NCBI GenBank assembly: GCA_039090855.1 | Contig: CM077010.1 | Span: 41,930,905 to 41,994,904, forward strand | Direction: 5' to 3' | Source of the DNA: Macrothele yani | Lineage: Eukaryota > Arthropoda > Arachnida > Araneae > Macrothelidae | Length of the DNA stretch: 64,000 nt | Part shown: piece by piece, positions 31,550-41,938 of the stretch | How the letters are laid out: every line of letters starts with the position of its first letter | How positions within the stretch are numbered: the first letter of the stretch is position 1 | Program-made: the position numbers and the translations under genes | The notes under the pieces: model-generated | What the model saw: only the letters and a program-made list of their open reading frames with translations | The model's database searches: none | Told to the model about the DNA's origin: nothing

Positions 31550-32995
31550 CGATGATGAACGAACGCTCACGAAACACGTTGTAATCAAAGAAATACTCAA
31601 TAAATAAATGATTTAAAAAAATCCCTCTACATATCTTATTTCTCCTAGTCATCATTGACGTACCTCGGTGTACCTAAACTTGTTTGCATAATAATAGTAA
31701 GACGCCATTTGCGTTTTTCAATCTTATTTTTTCATGAATATACAGCGGAGTTTTCCGGAGACCCATGACGTGGGTGACGTCATCACTCTGACGGTTAATG
31801 GAATGCGTGGTTGTGTAACCATCATTTTTTTAGAATTTTCTGATATAAATTTTGGTGTTTTCATAGATTAACTCACTTTGCTTTCAGTACTTGCACTGTG
31901 TTAGACCAATGAATTTTACAAGTAATTTCTGCCAAACATTTCGATATTTGTGTCCCCCTCTCATCAAGCTTAGCCCCCCCCTAATAGACCGCCCAGTTCT
32001 GAAACGGCTGGCGTCGCCACTGATAGACTGATGTGTGTGTGTGTGTGTGTGTTAGAGAGATAGTGTAATTTCCAAACTCGAAATTTATCTATTAAATTAT
32101 TAACCTATCTGAATAGAAGGGATGAAACTTTATTTTGAAGAATTTATCCAGACATGAGATTTAAAACGCATCAAGTTCGTTTCCTCTAAATTCAGGCTAT
32201 TGGATAACGTAAAAATAATGCTGATTTTTCAGTTCTCGTTCGCTGTTTGTGATTTAAATTTCGAACGATTTTTTTTTTTTGAAGGAAAATTTTGAGAAGC
32301 GTTGTGATGCCAGGAAGGGGTGGCGCTGCAAGTTTATAGTGTGTGTGTATGTGTGTGTGTGTGTGTGTGTGTGTTGTGTCCTCTCAAAGTTTTTCTCTTG
32401 ATTTTGGATCGGACCAACTGCCCCTGTAAGATGAGCTTCTAGCTCCGTTACTGAATATAGTGCAAAAGAAACGAATATTCTTCGCGGTCGGGGAGCTCAC
32501 AGGAAGTGGTATTTACAGCACAATCCTTTCCTGCGGTAAATATAGGAATTACAGGTTGAACTTTCGGGTGTCCCAAGTCGTTATGCACCACTGCACTTTC
32601 AGAAACTTAACTTACGTCTGACGTATCAGCCACAGAAGGCGCAATAACACGTCGGCCATCTTGATTTAGAGGGTTTACTCGATCGACATGGAGTTTGCGA
32701 CGTTCACGAGCGCCATTTTTTGAGTTTCGTCAGTCACGCTTGTTCTGCAAAATTAAAACCTTTCTACACTTTTCTCTGGTCCATACTCTTATTTCTTCAT
32801 TTTGCTGCTATTCTCCTGCAAATTTCAACGGTCTTGACTTCTTCTTCCCAAAGAAATCTCATTTCGGCAAGCTGTTTGACAGCGGTGCAACCAGAAAGAG
32901 GAGTTTTCACGTTTACTAACTCACAGGTGGAGCCTGATTGACGTTTTCCGTTGTGGGATATTTGTGATACCTCGTTAAACTGCCGTTATGTTATA
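31550..32995. other. No gene; GT microsatellites
   Basis: GT runs are at 32034-32052 and 32340-32377. At 31960-32030 a C-rich tract followed by GGCGTCGCCACTGATAG may be an orphan DNA-transposon end. No gene was recognised. Confidence 0.35.
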
Positions 32996-33124
32996 CACAG
33001 ACGAGTCACATTATTGTGACCACGTACTACTTTTGACGTCAACAGCGCGTAGCCAATGTAAGAAGGCACGTGTCGTGAGCTGGCTTGAAGAGTATGTAAA
33101 GTGTGCTGTAGGCATTCTGAAAAC

Positions 33125-33281
33125 TATAACGAAGTAAATTTCTCCGTCATTTTTGTCCACGCCGGGGCTCGAACCCGGGTCCCCTCATTCCGGAATAAGT
33201 TGTTATACCAATTGAGCTACGCAGACGTGCGTTATCACTGCTATCTGCCTTTATATCGTGTGCGTCCTGCTGGGCAGGCAC
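33125..33281 (-). repeat. tRNA-related SINE-like unit, monomer
   Basis: The minus strand shows the leader (GTGCCTGCCCAGCAGGACG), the tRNA-like head at 33154-33226 with GGTTCGAGCCCCGG, and the tail ending TTACTTCGTTATA. It is a single unit of the dimer found at 377-958, inserted in a Tc1-like element. Confidence 0.65.
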
Positions 33282-33309
33282 TTCACAAAACACATCACTC
33301 GTTGCTGTC

Positions 33310-34352
33310 ATGGATAAAAGGAGCGATTCATCGGATTTGCAAAAAGGGATGATTATTGGTTTTCTGGCCAAGGGTGCCGGTATTTCCGAAACAGCGCAGT
33401 TTGTGAACTCTTCGTGTGCTACTGTGGCTAAAGTGTATCATTATTGGAGAAATGGCACCATTGCGAATAAGTGACTTGGAAACTTTGTAGCACCACATGC
33501 CATTGATGTGAGAGGTGAACGTCGGTCTCGAAGATGCGTGAGGGCTGATCGACAAGCTACAGTGGAGTAACTCACTGGCCGAATGAACCAGGATGCTACC
33601 GGAAGTGTGTCTAAAACGACAGTTCAGCTCACCCTGCTGCGTATGGGGTTCTCATACAGACAGATGGTAACTGCACTTATACTAACGAAGGTGCATCGGC
33701 AGAAAAGGCTTACATTTCCCCGGCAGTATCGGAATTGGACCTCCGATGATTGGCAAAAGATTGCCTTTTCTGATGAGTCACATTTTCTGTTTCATGGAAC
33801 AGATGGACGTTGGCGTATAAGGCGAGAACCATCGGAGAACAAACACTCTTCAACCATTGCTGGGCAGAACACAAGCTGGTGGACGCAGCGTTATGGTCTG
33901 GGGAATGTTTTCGTAGAATTCTCTGGGTCCACTCATGCCTGTGGAAGGCACTATGGACTTAAATAGTTACGAATCCATCCTTGTAGACCACGTGCACTGA
34001 AACATGCCAATTGTCTTCACTGGTACGGATGGGATCTTCTAGCACGACAGAGCGACTTGTTACACAGCTAGAAATGTCCGAAAGTGGTTGGAAGAGCATG
34101 GTAAAGACTTCAAAGCACTTCCCTGGCTCTCTAATTCCTCAGACTGAAACCCAATCGAGCATCTGTGGGACCACCTCGATGGTGTTGTTGGTTCTATGGA
34201 TCGTCCTCCGCGTACCCTTCAGCAGCTGTCAGATGCACTGCAGTCAGCATGGCTCCACATACCTGTGAACACCTCCCAGCACCTTATTGAGTCACTCCCA
34301 GTTCCTCTAGCTGCTGTCCGCGCTGCACACGGCGGTTACTCAGGGTATTAGC
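33310..34352 (+). pseudogene. Tc1-like transposase relic
   Basis: It starts MDKRSDSSDLQKGMIIGFLA, with a helix-turn-helix near SETAQFVNSSCATVAKVYHY. Stops occur near 33472 and 33569. IAFSDESHFLFHGTDGRWRI carries the first aspartate. Later, in changed frames, NVRKWLEEHGKDFKALPWLS is followed by NPIEHLWDHLDGVVGS near 34150, with the glutamate, and the end is AAVRAAHGGYSGY. The aspartate expected before PIEHLWD reads as a stop in SSD*NPIE. It is dead by several lesions. Confidence 0.75.
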
Positions 34353-34382
34353 TGGTTGTCACAATAATGTGACTCGACCGTG

Positions 34383-34811
34383 TATTAACATTGAGCCATA
34401 TCTTGTAGGACACTAAGACAGTTGAGCCCCCCCCCCCAATAAGGCAAGAAATGAGCAGAAATGCCTTATTTATTCTCGTATTGAACTTGAAAAAAAAAAA
34501 AAAAAAGCAAAATTGAAATGATACAGTTCAAACGATGAATAACTCAAAAGAGATTACTCCTCGGAATGAATCTGTAGGAACAGCTGGAACAATGATTCTC
34601 AAACATACAGGTACAGGACTTGTTGGTGTTAAGGGTCAGGAAAGAGAGAAATACCCCATTTTTTCCCCGGAGAAACGTAAAATATGGCAGAACGTTACAA
34701 AAAATGAAAGAAAAAAAAAGAAGAAATGAAAAGAAATAAAATACAGAGGTCGAGGTGGATGCGTAGTTTCGCAGAAAGCCAGAACATTGTTCTTCACTTT
34801 GTAAGTGACGA
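34383..34811. other. Dispersed ORF-like repeat fragment
   Basis: From about 34520 to 34650 the plus strand reads MNNSKEITPRNESVGTAGTM, closely paralleled on the minus strand at 50075-50190 (MDNSQEITSRSESVGTVASM). Both are followed by purine-rich GAGAGA-type sequence. It is not a recognised protein family. A C run lies at 34424-34437. Confidence 0.4.
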
Positions 34812-34961
34812 CACTGTAAAATAATTTCTAAAACTTTTCTAAAATCAATTTTTTCCGAAAAAATTTTTTTTTCATTTCTTTTTTTCTGAAAAATATATAT
34901 ATATAAAAAATTCTGAAATTCAGGAGCCACTTTCCGCCATTCCTTTCGTGAATTAACAAGG

Positions 34962-35365
34962 CATTTTCCAAATACGTGAAGACAATGTGAATAGACAATA
35001 GTCATCGCTCTAACCACGTTTATCTTTAATTAAGACACAGCAACCGAAAAATTGTTATTCAGACACAGCTAGAATGAAAACCCAGATCTCTCGATAACTA
35101 GCCGAGTGCGTTCGCTTTACGCTACAGTGGCAACAATTCACGGCGCTATGTGTGTTTATCTGTCAGCATCTGACTTCACAAATCCGTAGCGATTGGCTCA
35201 GCAACTGAGACGTCTCCATCTGGTGGGGCTTAAGAGCACAAACTATTTAATTACAGCTAATAAATCCAATGGGCGAGAGTAAATGGTGAAAATCTTCCAA
35301 ATACGTGGATACAATGTAAATAGACAAAGTCATCGCCCGTGGATAGAGCGATGACTTTGTGTAAC
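34962..35365. repeat. Insertion within CACTG element A
   Basis: Absent from copy B. It begins and ends with related sequence: CCAAATACGTGAAGACAATG (34969) and CCAAATACGTGGATACAATG (35299), each followed by ATAGACAA and TCATCGC, plus an inverted GAGCGATGACTTTGTG near 35346. A tRNA-like segment may lie on the minus strand near 35085-35150. Its class is unknown. Confidence 0.45.
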
Positions 35366-35826
35366 GAAACGTATTTCTGACAACCTTTTCCGTGAAATGA
35401 CGGAAAGAAACCTGAATGTCATAGATTTTTCATTCCACGGGAGAATTATGAATTTTCAGAAACCTTTCCGCAATTACTTTCTTGTATTGACGGAAAGACT
35501 CCGTTCTCACTTTTTCTCTACCGACATGACAAGAAATTACCGATAATGGGAGCCATTGGAGAGAATACTTGAGGTTTGATTAACTTTAAAATTTCAATCG
35601 TCTGTCGAATTTCGAAGTTCCATAGCGAGATCGGATATTCTGTATTGCATATCTCATGAATTTTGTTTATTGTGTGGCACAGGAAATTTCAAATACTATT
35701 ATTGTCGTGCTGAAGTATGTGCATATTAACATCAAACCGTCTTAGCACGATTCAAACTTGCGTTAGATATCTTAAAGTTAAGAAATAAAAACAATAAGTT
35801 AGAAGCATATAAATAAACCTTTAGAT

Positions 35827-35857
35827 CTTTCGGATTACACAGTGAATCCGTCTTCAG
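35827..35857 (-). ncRNA. Hammerhead-like motif, left PLE arm
   Basis: The minus strand reads CTGAAGA, one extra C, GGATT..AATCC with an eight-base loop, then GAAAG. Its partner in the right arm has T as the extra base while the stem is unchanged. Confidence 0.45.
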
Positions 35858-35947
35858 AAACCATTAATTGCATAAAAGGAAGAAACGTTACAATTTTAAA
35901 ATAAACATAAACATCGTACTGACAATGACATACAACGCGCAATACAC

Positions 35948-36271
35948 GTGTTCACGTTTACTCACGCAAATGCAAATATATATTATATTGGATCAACAAC
36001 TCGGACATTAAAAATTAGATTAACTGAACATAAATATAATGTTAAAAATGGTGCTATGACTACATTTCTATCTCGTCTAGTTCATGGAGGTACCCACTTC
36101 CAAAACTGGGACGAAGCAACAATTCTTGCCACTCCTTCCTTAAAATCAAGATTGCTATTAACAGAAAGTATTTTTATCCATAAATTGGCACACAGATGCT
36201 GTAATAAAGACAGCCCAGTAAGCATTCCTGAACCTTGGAAGGTATTACTTAAGAATAATTTATCTGTATAA
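35948..36271 (+). pseudogene. GIY-YIG endonuclease domain of a PLE (108-codon open frame)
   Basis: NIYYIGSTTRTLKIRLTEHK contains the YIG half of the GIY-YIG core and the conserved arginine, followed by KNGAMTTFLSRLVHGG, LLLTESIFIHKLAHRC and a C-terminal PEPWKVLLKNNL. The first half of the core is not well formed; the upstream sequence belongs to the inverted arm and gives no RT. The frame is open, but with no RT domain it is a remnant, not an active gene. Confidence 0.7.
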
Positions 36272-36415
36272 TATCCAAACTTTTCACCCAACCCAGAAGA
36301 GCTGTAGTTTGCGTGAGTGAGCGTGAACACGTGCATTGCGCATTGTATGTCATTGTCAGTACGATGTTTATGTTTAAAATTGTAACGTTTCTTCTTTTTA
36401 TGCAATTAATGTTTT

Positions 36416-36450
36416 CTGAAGATGGATTCGCTGTGTAATCCGAAAGATCT
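36416..36450 (+). ncRNA. Hammerhead-like motif, right PLE arm
   Basis: CTGAAGA, one extra T, GGATT..AATCC with loop CGCTGTGT, then GAAAGATC. It pairs with 35827-35857. The stem is conserved between arms while the loop and the extra base vary. Confidence 0.45.
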
Positions 36451-36633
36451 AAAAGTTTATTTATATATACTTCTAACTTGTTGTTATTTCTTAACTTTAA
36501 GATATCTAACGCAAGTTTGAATCGTGCTAAGACAGTTTGATGTTAATATACAGAAAATTTCTTCTCCTCTCTCCGATGTTATGCACCAGCTATTTATTAT
36601 ATATTGTGTTACTGTAAGAAACCCGGTATTTAA

Positions 36634-37653
36634 GGCTGTCTTTGAATGACTGTCAGGCTTCATCTTCTGCGACAGATGGCGCAAAACATCTCTCCTTGGG
36701 CGTTGTTTTTACGTCTTGAGGCATTGTCTCAGAAGTTGGCATCAGATCAGATGAGATCATATGTACAGGATTTTAGGAAGGGAGTGTCCGACCCCAGGTC
36801 TTAAACAACCCTTAGAAATAGGAAGCTAGGAGATTTGGCCTAGAGTGCCCGATAGGAAAGTGACGCGGACGCGAAGTAGAAAGGGGTAGGAAGACGCCCT
36901 TATTATTTACCGGGGGCCAGTACCCGGGGTCCGACGGCTTAACGTGCCTATCCGACGCACAGCAGATATTTAGTATATCGAGCGTTCGTACCTGCATGGG
37001 ATCGAACCTGAGGTCCTTTCCGTGGCAGTCACGAACGTTGCCCACTAGGTCACCCATGGCCCTTGAAGTTGGCGTCAGCGAATGATTGAAGACCTTACCA
37101 TATTTAGAATGGAAGCGGTCTCTCGTTGGTTCCACAATGAAAAGACAAAATACGCACCGTTACGTTTTAACCAATGCCATTGTTTGGGGGTGGAGCTTAG
37201 TAGGTAGGCGTAGTTTCTGTCTCAAATTCAAGTGTTTTCTGGTAGTGTACACATTTTCTCTTCAAAAAATGAACGTACAGTATAATTTAAGATGATCTAT
37301 AGAAGACAAGATTCCAATCTCACTTTAGTGGTCATTCTTTGATTTCTATTTGGCCTAGATAATTAAAAAAATCAGACAGAAATCAGAGATTTCGTTTCTT
37401 CCACAAAGAAACACTGCTAAGCTAACTTCTGGCGCCAAATTGGAATACTTTCGAGTCAGATAAATTGAATTAAAAAAAAATTGTAACAGATTTTTCGAAA
37501 AAATAACTGCGACACGTATTAGCTATGGGTCGTTTTTTTTTGTACTGAAAATTTCAAACTCTACAAAGTAAGAGTTTTCGAGAAAATATGTACAAAAGAA
37601 TTTGTATTACAGATATAGGACATCATTTATGTTACACTCATCCAAAGACAGCC
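36634..37653. mobile_element. TTAA-flanked non-autonomous DNA transposon
   Basis: Inverted ends GGCTGTCTTTGAATGACTGT and mirror GGCTGTCTTTGGATGAGTGT (18 of 20 alike) are each bordered by TTAA (36630-36633 and 37654-37657). TTAA target duplication is known for piggyBac and Kolobok groups. About 1.02 kb, including a SINE insertion at 36746-37064. It is absent from the matching place in CACTG copy B. Confidence 0.8.
36746..37064 (-). mobile_element. tRNA-derived SINE (family 1) with target duplication
   Basis: The minus strand begins GGGCCATGGGTGACCTAGTG (A-box region) with a B-box AGGTTCGATCCCATG, followed by the family body, and ends CATATGATCTCATCTGAT. The flanks GAAGTTGGCATCAG (36732-36745) and GAAGTTGGCGTCAG (37065-37078) form a 14-base duplication with one mismatch. 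Confidence 0.85.
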
Positions 37654-38298
37654 TTAACTCATTCAGGTGATTATGAGATGTCTCTGTTTATCAGTCTTTG
37701 GACAACTTAAGACAAAAGCTATTAATAGCTATCAAGAGTAAATTTTATATTTAGGAGTTTTGTGAAATAATACTATAACAAAGTACATTTTCCCTTTTCT
37801 AAAGATAATTGAAAGTCATTGTAAATTTAAAAAGATAGAGTGGCAAAGCATTTTGTTGCTTCGAAAAATCACCATGAAAAATGCTTAATCTGTGAAAAGT
37901 CCTCCTACAGAAAAAACAAAAACAAAACAGTATTACATACCTATTCAGATCAATAATAAGCTCGAACAGAAAACAAAATGACTAAACTACTCGCATTAAT
38001 GACAAGATTTTTATCGTCGCGCAATTTGTTTACGATGAACGTAACTTTGATTTTCGATTGTTTCTGACTTGGTGGTTAAAGGCGCGCTTTGTCTGTTGAA
38101 CTTACTCAAATCACGGGGGTTCGATCATGATTGCAGCGGAAGGATTGTCTGGTGCAAAGACCGAAAAATGCAGGGTTTCGGGATATCAGTTTAAATACGG
38201 AAAAACGTGAAACGGGTTTTTCTGAAATAAACGGAATTTTTTACTGCGAAAAACCTGTAAAACTACGGAAGTTAAAATAAACGGGCACTTTTAGAAAC

Positions 38299-38509
38299 GG
38301 AAATTTCTGAAAAAGACGGAGACCTACCGGCTACTTTGATGCACGCTATTTTTCAGAAATTTTCCGCAAATTCATCCCACTTATGTTTTACAGTGTATGA
38401 AATGCTAAATACTGTTAAGAAACCTCCATGTAGCTAATTACCGTAAAAGAAGTATTGTGCTAAATGTTTATCCCCAAGGCGTTGGAAAATAATGCTAAAG
38501 GGAAATCCT

Positions 38510-38554
<45 letters not shown>

Positions 38555-38963
38555 GAGCTTTCGACTTCCGATATATTGCTTTGAGGTCCGTAGGAGTGGA
38601 TTTATGATGCATGTGTGTGGGATAAAGAGTTTGATCGCGTGAATATCAGGGCTCTTGGATTTTGAGAGGAGAAGGCAAGGGGTATGGCTACTGATCACCG
38701 TAAGAAGAGACTACCGCCAAGCACCAGCGAAAGAGAATGCGTGATTGAAGATGGAAATTTCTGAAAAAGACGGAGACCTACCAGCAACTTTGCTGCACGC
38801 AATTTTTCAGAAATTTTCCGTAAATTCATCCCACTTATTTTTTACAGTGTATGAAATGCTAAATGCTCTTAAGAAACCTTCATATAGCTAATTACCGTAA
38901 AAGAAGTATTGTGCTAAATGTTTTTCCCCAAGGCGGTGGATAATAGTGCTAATGGAAAATCCT

Positions 38964-39001
<38 letters not shown>

Positions 39002-39199
39002 CTTTCGACTTCCGATATATTGCTTTGAGGTCTGTAGGAGTGGAATTATGATGTATGTTTGTGAGAGAAAAAGAGTTTGATCGCGTGAATATGAGGTCTC
39101 TTGGATTTTAAGAGGAAAAGGCAAGGAGTATGGCTACTGATCCCCGTAAGAAGAGACTACCGCCAAGCACCAGCGAAAGAGAATGAGTGATTAAAGATG
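38299..39199. repeat. Tandem duplication, two ~450-bp units
   Basis: Unit 1 (38299-38752) and unit 2 (38753-39199) align throughout, from GGAAATTTCTGAAAAAGACG to CAGCGAAAGAGAATG. Each contains the last ~95 bases of the CACTG element, its terminal CAGTG, and about 355 bases of flank with a GA microsatellite of different length. The duplication therefore happened after the CACTG element inserted. Confidence 0.8.
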
Positions 39200-41015
39200 A
39201 AGAAAGAATGGAACATAAAGTAGAAGAGTAGAAAGAGTCAAAATACGACATCTCCTCGATGTTATTGCGCGAATAGGCGGAAAGGGAGCAGAATGGTAAA
39301 CTAAGGAACCTGCAACTCAACCATACACATGTAAATTCCGAGAATTTGATTTATATTTTCATGTTTCAAGAGATTTCAGTTTTCTCTTACCCTCTTTTTA
39401 TTCTATATTTTCTATTTTCTGTTACAGTTTTTACGTTTTTGCACGGGAAAACATATTCGCTAAAGTAAATTAACAAAGGAAGGAAAGACAAAAACAAAGA
39501 AAAACTTGCGTTTGCATTCATGGAAAAAAAAAACCACGTTATTTTCAGACTGCTGCTGCTTGCGGTATCAGTTTTATTCACAAACTGTCTTTATTTTTTT
39601 CTTTACCCTCTAAAGTTATAAACTGTTTCATTAAATAATGCGATAAGACTTCAAGGAAGAAATGTGAGGAATAATTTAAGGTATCGATTTTTTCATTTCT
39701 TAGCGAAGCAGACCAATATCGAAAGGCTTATTTTAGGCATAGGTGTCCTTTTCTTTTTTTACAACAAAACAGGAAATGCATAGTTAGTGAAATTATAACC
39801 AATATTTCAAAATAATATTGTTTATAATTTGGTCCTACCCCTAACAACTTTGGGGAAATTATACATATTCTAGGCAATCAACAGGTGTAAACATTAAAAC
39901 ATTATTTTCGCTTGTACGCTATTCACTTTGCTGATCGCCTAAAGAGCGATGATGTGATTTATATTGATAATTTAAGTGTTCAACAGAAGAGGATCTCAAA
40001 TAAATGCTGCAAAAGTATAAACCGAATGCTTTTAACTACCAAACAAAGGTAACAAAGAGATGTGGTGGTAAATGACTATTACTTCAAAGAAAACGTTAAA
40101 AAAATTGTGTTATTTCTCTCGCTTGAGCTTTTAAATACCTTTTTTTTTTCTTTTTTTTTTTTTACACGGCAACTGCTTTTCCTTTGATCAGGCAGGCAGC
40201 AGTCTCTAGTGTTTCGGGTATTTGCAAACGAGAATGAGAACAGTCTTCGTTTTTGCTCACATTTGTGCCACTGAGACCGTTTCAACTTATTTACATTTAA
40301 TCGAAGTTTTATTCACAATATTCGATAAAAGCTTATTTTTACTCGTCTTTTCTACGAGCATAAAAAAAACAAACAAAGAGGTTTTCAAAATATTTGCTTT
40401 GAAACTGAATAAAGGCTTTGGGAATAAGAGATAACTGAAAGTATTCTTCATCGCTTTTGGGATATGCCGCTCCCCGTTACTACGCGAATCTCTATAAGGT
40501 CGATAATGAATTATCATCAAGTTCTAGTATTCCCTTGATAGCTTTTTTTCCCCCTGCTTTCTGCCCGATAGGCATAACTTTACAATCACAGATAAAATTC
40601 AGACACTACAAGCACGAACAGCATGTATTGAATCCGATGAATTTATAAAAGCTGAATGAATTTTATTTTTAACAACTAAAAGATTTTCAATCGAATTTTC
40701 GAGTATAATAATGTACGTCTCTTGACCAAAAGGAAAGTAACGCTGAGTGCATCAGCAAAACGCAATGTGTGTGCGTGTATTTGCCAACAATGACTCTTCG
40801 GGAAATTGTGAGAGGCGCTTTAAAATTTGGTAGATCACTTTTCGTTGTCGTCTAAATTGTAGTGGCTAGTTTCAAGTTGAAATTAAGGACTATAGCAAAA
40901 AAAAAAGCAAAAAACAAATGTGTCCAAAAGCGGATTGGGTCAGTGAAACCAGGCTGGGAATTTTAAACTTGCGGTACACTACAGAAATACACCTACCCAT
41001 GTGAAAACACAGATT
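39200..41015. other. AT-rich, no gene recognised
   Basis: About 1.8 kb with homopolymer T runs near 40139-40163 and no supportable coding region, element end or RNA. Confidence 0.35.
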
Positions 41016-41088
41016 TGTCCGTGACTGTAATCGAAACTCCGACCCCTCACTCCGGAGTAAGTTGCTCTCCCAACTAAGCTACACGGAC
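41016..41088 (-). other. tRNA-like sequence, 73 nt (subfamily B)
   Basis: The minus strand has GTCCGTGTAGCTTAGTTGGG and a decayed B-box (AGTTTCGATTACA). The anticodon arm carries CTTACTCCGGAGTGAG. The following TGTGTTTTCAC matches the tail of the copy at 44162-44235, so these two form a subfamily distinct from the ATTCCGGAAT copies. Confidence 0.55.
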
Positions 41089-41527
41089 GGAATGTATCGT
41101 TGCAGATTTGTAGTCTTGGCACTTGCTTTACCTCTGTAGTACGTCACACCCATAGAGAAACACCGCAAAAATTCCCTCATAAAAAAGTCTCTTGACTCCT
41201 GAATGCAAGATATTGTTGAAAAATGCTTTGTAAAACTAATTAAGTCGTGAACAAATTTTAACGGCAATTTAAGGGTGAAAGAATTTAAAAACTCTACTCA
41301 TGATAGAATCTTGCATATAAAACCATGCTCAAAATGGGGTGTTATACCAGATAATTATATTTATTTGTCACTGATGGTCTGCTGCGCAACGCTATTCGTA
41401 CCATTTGAATAGACGCTTTTTTTTTAATTCTTCCCATTATTTTGACACATAAACTACCATGAACCAGTACCAGTAAATTGTTGTTTCTTTTAAGAATAAT
41501 GTGGATGTGGGGCACAAATTTCGAAAC
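41089..41527. other. No feature recognised
   Basis: An AT-rich gap between repeats. Its last 11 bases (AATTTCGAAAC) are the left target duplication of the next SINE. Confidence 0.3.
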
Positions 41528-41844
41528 ATGGCCGTGGGTGGCCTAGTGGGCAACGATAGTGACTGCCACGGAAAGGGCCCCAGGTTCGATCTCAGGCAGG
41601 TACGAACGCTCGATCCCCTAAATATCCGCCGTGCGTCGGATGGGTACGTTAAGCCGTCGGACCCCGGGTACTGGCCCCCGGTAATAAATAAATGCATCTT
41701 CCTCCCCCTTTCTACCTCGCTTCCCTGTCACTTTCCCATCGGGCACTCTAGCCCGAATCTCCTAGCTTCCTATTTCTAAGGGTTGTTTAAGACCTGGGGT
41801 CAGACACTCCCTTCCTAAAATCCTCTACATATGATCATTTGATC
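41528..41844 (+). mobile_element. tRNA-derived SINE (family 1), with target duplication
   Basis: The head GGCCGTGGGTGGCCTAGTGG with B-box AGGTTCGATCTCAGG is followed by TTAAGCCGTCGGACCCCGG, a TTCCTCCCCCTTTCTACC stretch, and the 3' end ACATATGATCATTTGATC. It has an exact 11-base duplication AATTTCGAAAC at 41517-41527 and 41845-41855. It is the best-preserved family 1 copy here. Confidence 0.85.
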
Positions 41845-41938
41845 AATTTCGAAACTTCTCTGCTGAAGAATCGCTTTGTGCTCTATGTCTGTACGTGGAT
41901 AAGGGTGTGGGAATGATGGACCAGCAAAACTGTTGCTA

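Larger units (their letters stand above)
32996..34382 (+). mobile_element. Tc1-like DNA transposon interrupted by SINE
   Basis: Ends CACAGACGAGTCACATTATT and the mirror CACGGTCGAGTCACATTATT are flanked by TA. Length is 1.39 kb including a tRNA-like SINE unit at 33125-33281 in the left part. The transposase relic is on the plus strand. Confidence 0.85.
35724..36549 (+). mobile_element. Short Penelope-like insertion with long inverted repeats
   Basis: Arms 35724-35970 and 36308-36549 are inverted copies of about 245 bases (TATTAACATCAAACCGTC.. and mirror). Between and partly inside them lies a GIY-YIG reading frame. The sequence is missing from copy B of the host CACTG element, so both boundaries are supported. 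It is a strongly truncated PLE keeping only the endonuclease tail and terminal sequences in inverted orientation. Confidence 0.75.
34812..38395. mobile_element. CACTG-ended element, copy A, heavily nested
   Basis: It starts CACTGTAAAATAATTTC and ends TTTTACAGTG, with subterminal TTTCTGAAA and CGGAAA motifs in both orientations. It aligns in order with copy B at 41939-43398 once three insertions are removed: about 34962-35365, 35724-36549 and 36634-37653. The original would be about 1.3 kb, without coding capacity. CACTG ends and subterminal repeats suggest a non-autonomous CACTA/Chapaev-like DNA transposon; a clear target duplication was not found, so the class is tentative. Confidence 0.55.

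Noticed and set aside
41501..41779. 92-codon plus-strand frame
   Set aside because: It coincides with SINE family 1 and reappears in frame-shifted form in other SINE copies, so it is not a gene.
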